Assembly (NCBI RefSeq): GCF_001436375.1
Contig: NZ_AZGA01000065.1
Span: forward strand, 1-34,793
Reading direction: 5' to 3'
DNA: 34,793 nucleotides
Origin: Agrilactobacillus composti DSM 18527 = JCM 14202
Lineage (GTDB): Bacteria; Bacillota; Bacilli; Lactobacillales; Lactobacillaceae
This document shows positions 32,244 to 34,793 of the stretch, piece after piece; position 1 is the stretch's first letter; each line of letters begins with the position of its first letter. The notes below the pieces were generated by a model. It saw only the letters and a program-made list of their open reading frames with translations. It was not told the DNA's origin and ran no database searches. A program made the translations under genes and the position numbers.

Positions 32244-33470
32244 ATGAGGACTGTTTTAGGAAATTATTTTAGGCGTGGCTGGCAGCGTAACTTAGCTGTT
32301 TTGTGGTTCGGCTGTTTTATCACCGGCTTTGGGAACTCCATGACCATGCCATTTCTACCATTATTTATTGATACATTGGGTAAATTTACCCCCTGGCAAT
32401 TGAACATTTTAAGCGGGACGGCCTTTGCCATTACTTTCTTGGCCAAAGCTGTGGTTTCCCCGGCTTGGGGGCGCCTTGCTGATCGTAAGGGCCGCCGGGT
32501 GATGTGCCTGCGGGCGGCCGGGGTCATGGCCGTGACCATCACTGCCATTGGCTTTACCAGAAATGTCTGGTTATTGATCGTGTTGCGGGGGATTCAGGGG
32601 GGCTTTTCTGGGTATATCAACAATGCCCAGGCCATGATCGCCACCGAATCCCCCCGGGATAAAAAGGGCCAAGCCATGGGAACGCTAGCCACGGGCCAGG
32701 TCACTGGGACTTTATTGGGACCGTTGATCGGGGGCTTTTTAGCCGATAGCTTTGGTTATCGGGCGTCCTTTTTCATTGCTGGCTTTTTAATGTTAGTGGT
32801 ATTTTTGACCACTATTTTCTTTGTCCATGAAGACTTCAAACCGATTGCGGCGGCTGCCATGCGCCCAATTAAAAAAGTTTTCCATCAATTGACGGCTCCC
32901 CGTGTGTTGATCGGGACTTTTATCACCACCTTGGTGGTGCAGGCTTCAGCTAGCTCCATTCAGCCTATTGTCAGTTTGTTTGTTCGGCAATTGCTCCATG
33001 GCCGTGGGGATGTGGCCTTGATCAGTGGGGTGGTTTCAGCAGCCCCGGGGATGGCCACTTTGATTGCCGCCTCGTTAATGGGGCGGGTCATTGACCACGT
33101 GGGTCCCCAAAAGATTTTAAATATCGGCTTAATTACCGCAGTTTTAGTCTTGGTACCCATGATCTTCCTCCAAGATGTGAAACAATTTATTTTCTTAAGA
33201 TTCTTGTTTGGCTTATCAGATGCGGCGGTTATTCCGGCTTATCAAACTTTGATGACCTTGAATTCGCCGGCGGATGCTTTTGGGCGTATCTTCAGTTATT
33301 CCCAGTCATTTCAAGCCATGGGCAGTGTCCTGGGTCCCATGTTAGGGGCGATGATCGCCAGTGTCACCGGGTACCGGAGTGTCTTTGTATTGACCTTGGT
33401 CTTAGAAGTGATTTGTTTAGGGTATGTGGTCTTTGCGGCTAAATATCCTAAGCGCAAGGCTGCGGCCTAA
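32244..33470 (+). CDS. DHA1-type MFS multidrug transporter
   Basis: 408 aa from ATG 32244 (TTAGGTGA 5 bases upstream; the GTG at 32235 is possible). Twelve spans. MFS motif A is WGRLADRKGRRVMCLR between spans 2 and 3; motif B is LLIVLRGIQGGFSGYINNAQ; motif C is GTLATGQVTGTLLGPLIGG in span 5, the antiporter motif of drug exporters. The resemblance is to PmrA/TetA-type pumps. Substrate unknown. Single gene ending at a bidirectional terminator. Confidence 0.88.
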   Translation: MRTVLGNYFRRGWQRNLAVLWFGCFITGFGNSMTMPFLPLFIDTLGKFTPWQLNILSGTAFAITFLAKAVVSPAWGRLADRKGRRVMCLRAAGVMAVTITAIGFTRNVWLLIVLRGIQGGFSGYINNAQAMIATESPRDKKGQAMGTLATGQVTGTLLGPLIGGFLADSFGYRASFFIAGFLMLVVFLTTIFFVHEDFKPIAAAAMRPIKKVFHQLTAPRVLIGTFITTLVVQASASSIQPIVSLFVRQLLHGRGDVALISGVVSAAPGMATLIAASLMGRVIDHVGPQKILNIGLITAVLVLVPMIFLQDVKQFIFLRFLFGLSDAAVIPAYQTLMTLNSPADAFGRIFSYSQSFQAMGSVLGPMLGAMIASVTGYRSVFVLTLVLEVICLGYVVFAAKYPKRKAAA

Positions 33471-33477
33471 ATAAATA

Positions 33478-33522
33478 AGCGCCGGCAAACCTGTTTGAAA
33501 CCAGGTTTGCCAGCGCTATTTT
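33478..33522. terminator. Bidirectional terminator
   Basis: Arms 33478-33493 and 33502-33517 (one mismatch, CAGGTTTGCC outer core) with T-rich tail on the right and A-rich start on the left. Serves the MFS gene and, on the other strand, the repressor gene ending at 33542. Confidence 0.82.
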
Positions 33523-33541
33523 TATGGAGAAAATTAGCGGG

Positions 33542-34303
33542 TTATAAAACAACTTTACCCACGATGCGGAAATCTTGAAAATCACTGATGATTCGATCAG
33601 GGTACTTGGGATTGAACGATTCTAAGCGGGCATGGTCAGTTTCAAACCAAATGCGTTTTAAAAAGGCGTCATTGTCCACAATGACCACGCCGATGGCCCC
33701 GTTGGAGAGTTCTTCTTGCCGTTTGACAAATACCAGGCTCCCATCCTTGAAGACTGGCTCCATACTATTCCCGTTAACAGTTAGACAAAAATCAGCTTCC
33801 CGGGGAATTTGGCTGGCGGGGAGTTCTTGATCTTTTTTACCGAAGTCGATCATGAATTCACCGGTACCCGCAGAAACGTAACCGTACCAGTCGATTTCCT
33901 TCAAAGCATCGGGATTATCGGCATCTGCTTGGTCAGCTTTGTCTTTGGCGGGGCGAACCGCATGTCTAGGTTGGGTAAGGGCTTCAAGTTTCTTTTGTTC
34001 AATCAACTGATTGTTGGCGAAATCATAAACCTTATGTTGACGCGTTGTTGTCAATTTGCGGTAGATTGGTAAGATCTCAGAATCAGCCTCATCCGGTTGA
34101 CCATCGGTTAGATAACCAACACTGACGTTAAATAAGTCTGCCATTTTTTGTAAAACACCCATGCGGGGCGTCTTGGAGCCGGTTTCCCAGTTAGAGACAG
34201 ATTGCTTGGAGACGCCGATCCGTTCGGCCAACTCGCCTTGGGTCAAACCGAGTTTAGAACGTGAAACTAATATTTGTTGAGGAATTTTATTTTCGCTGGA
34301 CAC
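33542..34303 (-). CDS. XRE repressor with C-terminal S24 self-cleaving domain (CI/HdiR-like)
   Basis: 253 aa from a GTG at 34303 (AAGGAGGG 8 bases upstream), not from 34363, which has none. An HTH is at about residues 8-65 (VSRSKLGLTQGELAERIGVS, then KQSVSNWETGSKTPRMGVLQ). The S24 domain runs from about 135 to 253: Ala145-Gly146 in YGYVSAGTGEF is the likely cleavage site, Ser180 in VNGNSMEPVFKDG the nucleophile, and Lys216 in DNDAFLKRIWF the general base. RecA-triggered self-cleavage would relieve repression after DNA damage, as in LexA, phage CI and lactococcal HdiR. No phage genes are in view, so targets may lie outside. Promoter and operator upstream suggest autorepression. Confidence 0.88.
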   Translation of the reverse strand: MSSENKIPQQILVSRSKLGLTQGELAERIGVSKQSVSNWETGSKTPRMGVLQKMADLFNVSVGYLTDGQPDEADSEILPIYRKLTTTRQHKVYDFANNQLIEQKKLEALTQPRHAVRPAKDKADQADADNPDALKEIDWYGYVSAGTGEFMIDFGKKDQELPASQIPREADFCLTVNGNSMEPVFKDGSLVFVKRQEELSNGAIGVVIVDNDAFLKRIWFETDHARLESFNPKYPDRIISDFQDFRIVGKVVL

Positions 34304-34334
34304 GATGCGTACCCTCCTTATTCTTATGGTTATT

Positions 34335-34363
34335 ATTATAGGCGTTATATCGCTTAAAGTCAA
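34335..34363 (-). promoter_or_regulatory. Promoter and autoregulatory operator of the S24 repressor gene
   Basis: On the leftward strand TTGACT (34358-34363), spacer 17, TATAAT (34335-34340). Inside the spacer GCGATATAACGC (34342-34353) is a near-perfect palindrome (one mismatch pair), a good autorepression site. Confidence 0.75.
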
Positions 34364-34504
34364 CTTCTTGATAACAGTTTTATGAAAAGTTATTTACAAA
34401 TAAGCTGACATGGTTTAGACTGAAGTTATTCGAACGTACATACAAAAATTTCAAATCACTATGTATTCAGCAATCTTGCGTTGAATTCTAAAAAATATCG
34501 TCGC

Positions 34505-34531
34505 AAAAAGATTGACCTCGAAGACGGTCAA
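34505..34531 (-). terminator. Hairpin terminator at the end of a leftward transcript
   Basis: TTGACC (34526-34531 complement) and GGTCAA (34512-34517 complement) arms around an 8-base loop, then TCTTTTT on the leftward strand (T run at 34505-34509). Confidence 0.55.
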
Positions 34532-34793
34532 CTGAAGACTAATCAAAATAATACTTCATCATATGAGGCAAGGAGCGATGCATCATGCGGCAAGCAACCA
34601 GTCAATGATTCTCGGCACTAAAGTACCAAGCTTGTCTCTCACCACCAAGTGGCGAGGGCATCTGGATAGATACCTTTAGACTTACGCCTAACGCTATGTG
34701 GTCTAACAACCTTCCGGTCTCCCACGTAGTTTGCGTTTGATAAGCACGCGCTGTGTTGGCGTTACTTACTGCTGGGTCTTACTTATCTAAGGA
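34532..34793 (-). ncRNA. Possible structured non-coding RNA, cut by window edge
   Basis: All three leftward frames hit stop codons within the first 17 bases from the edge, and no rightward frame is longer than a few tens of codons. Several hairpins are visible: 34638-34656 (8-base arms around CAA/TTG, one G-U leftward), 34613-34626 (GGTACT/AGTGCC leftward), and a longer helix AACGC/GCGTT plus TATGTGG/CCACGTA (34690-34737, with the G-U rightward). The leftward terminator at 34505 would end such a transcript. The first two hairpins favour the leftward strand, the third the rightward, so strand is not settled. It is not tmRNA, RNase P, SRP or 6S by the motifs I know. Confidence 0.3.

Noticed and set aside
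1246-34444. CGTACATACAA occurring near both ends (about 1247 and 34435)
   Set aside because: Eleven shared bases with no extension or common context; chance match.
34532-34793. tmRNA or RNase P RNA
   Set aside because: No tRNA-like end, no tag frame, no RNase P core motifs on either strand.

Overview
The window reads as a chromosomal segment of a low-to-medium GC Gram-positive lactic acid bacterium of the family Lactobacillaceae; I cannot fix the genus. Reasons: SLAP-type surface repeats like those of Lactobacillus S-layer and surface proteins, strong AGGAGG ribosome binding sites, several TTG and GTG starts, a fumarate-type class 1A dihydroorotate dehydrogenase, an L-lactate oxidase with a CcpA (cre) site, a class II aldolase, and many short Rho-independent terminators. 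No tRNA, rRNA, CRISPR array, transposase or complete insertion sequence was seen.

Layout. 1-2275: two leftward and one rightward gene for secreted proteins with SLAP-like repeats. 2462-4636: a small membrane protein, a Cof-type HAD phosphatase and a TerC-family membrane protein. 4817-10245: a complete branched-chain amino acid ABC importer operon (livJ-livH-livM-livG-livF) ending with a CBS-ACT protein that looks like its ligand-sensing accessory. 10250-11880: an AT-richer patch with small membrane proteins, an HTH-membrane regulator, a decayed gene fragment and a perfect 38-bp palindrome. 11895-16946: fructose-bisphosphate aldolase, an unknown helical protein, an aldo/keto reductase, lactate oxidase and PyrD. 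17070-18802: a Bcr/CflA efflux pump with a small membrane protein and a lone HigA-like HTH protein. 18874-23158: cold-shock protein, APC amino acid permease, a VOC ring-cleaving dioxygenase-like protein (MhqO type), monofunctional biotin ligase and a dCMP deaminase-like protein. 23259-25804: three envelope proteins. 26310-27782: an HTH protein with two OsmC/Ohr-family peroxide-defence proteins. 27917-33470: a fused ABC exporter, an ammonium transporter with a tail, and an MFS exporter. 33542-34363: an autocleaving S24/CI-type repressor with its own promoter and operator. 34505-34793: a non-coding, hairpin-rich stretch cut by the window edge.

Theme. Lactate oxidase makes hydrogen peroxide, and the window also holds OsmC, Ohr and an MhqO-like protein, which are peroxide or quinone defence proteins. 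The lactate oxidase and MhqO-like promoters carry the same palindrome (CTTAC-N5-GTAAG) next to TTGCTT -35 boxes, suggesting one redox-sensing repressor controls both. The least explained items are that shared operator, the structured region at the right edge, the 38-bp palindrome with a gene remnant, and the HTH-membrane/membrane protein pair at 11075-11821. All functions are assigned from reading motifs by eye; no database search was run.
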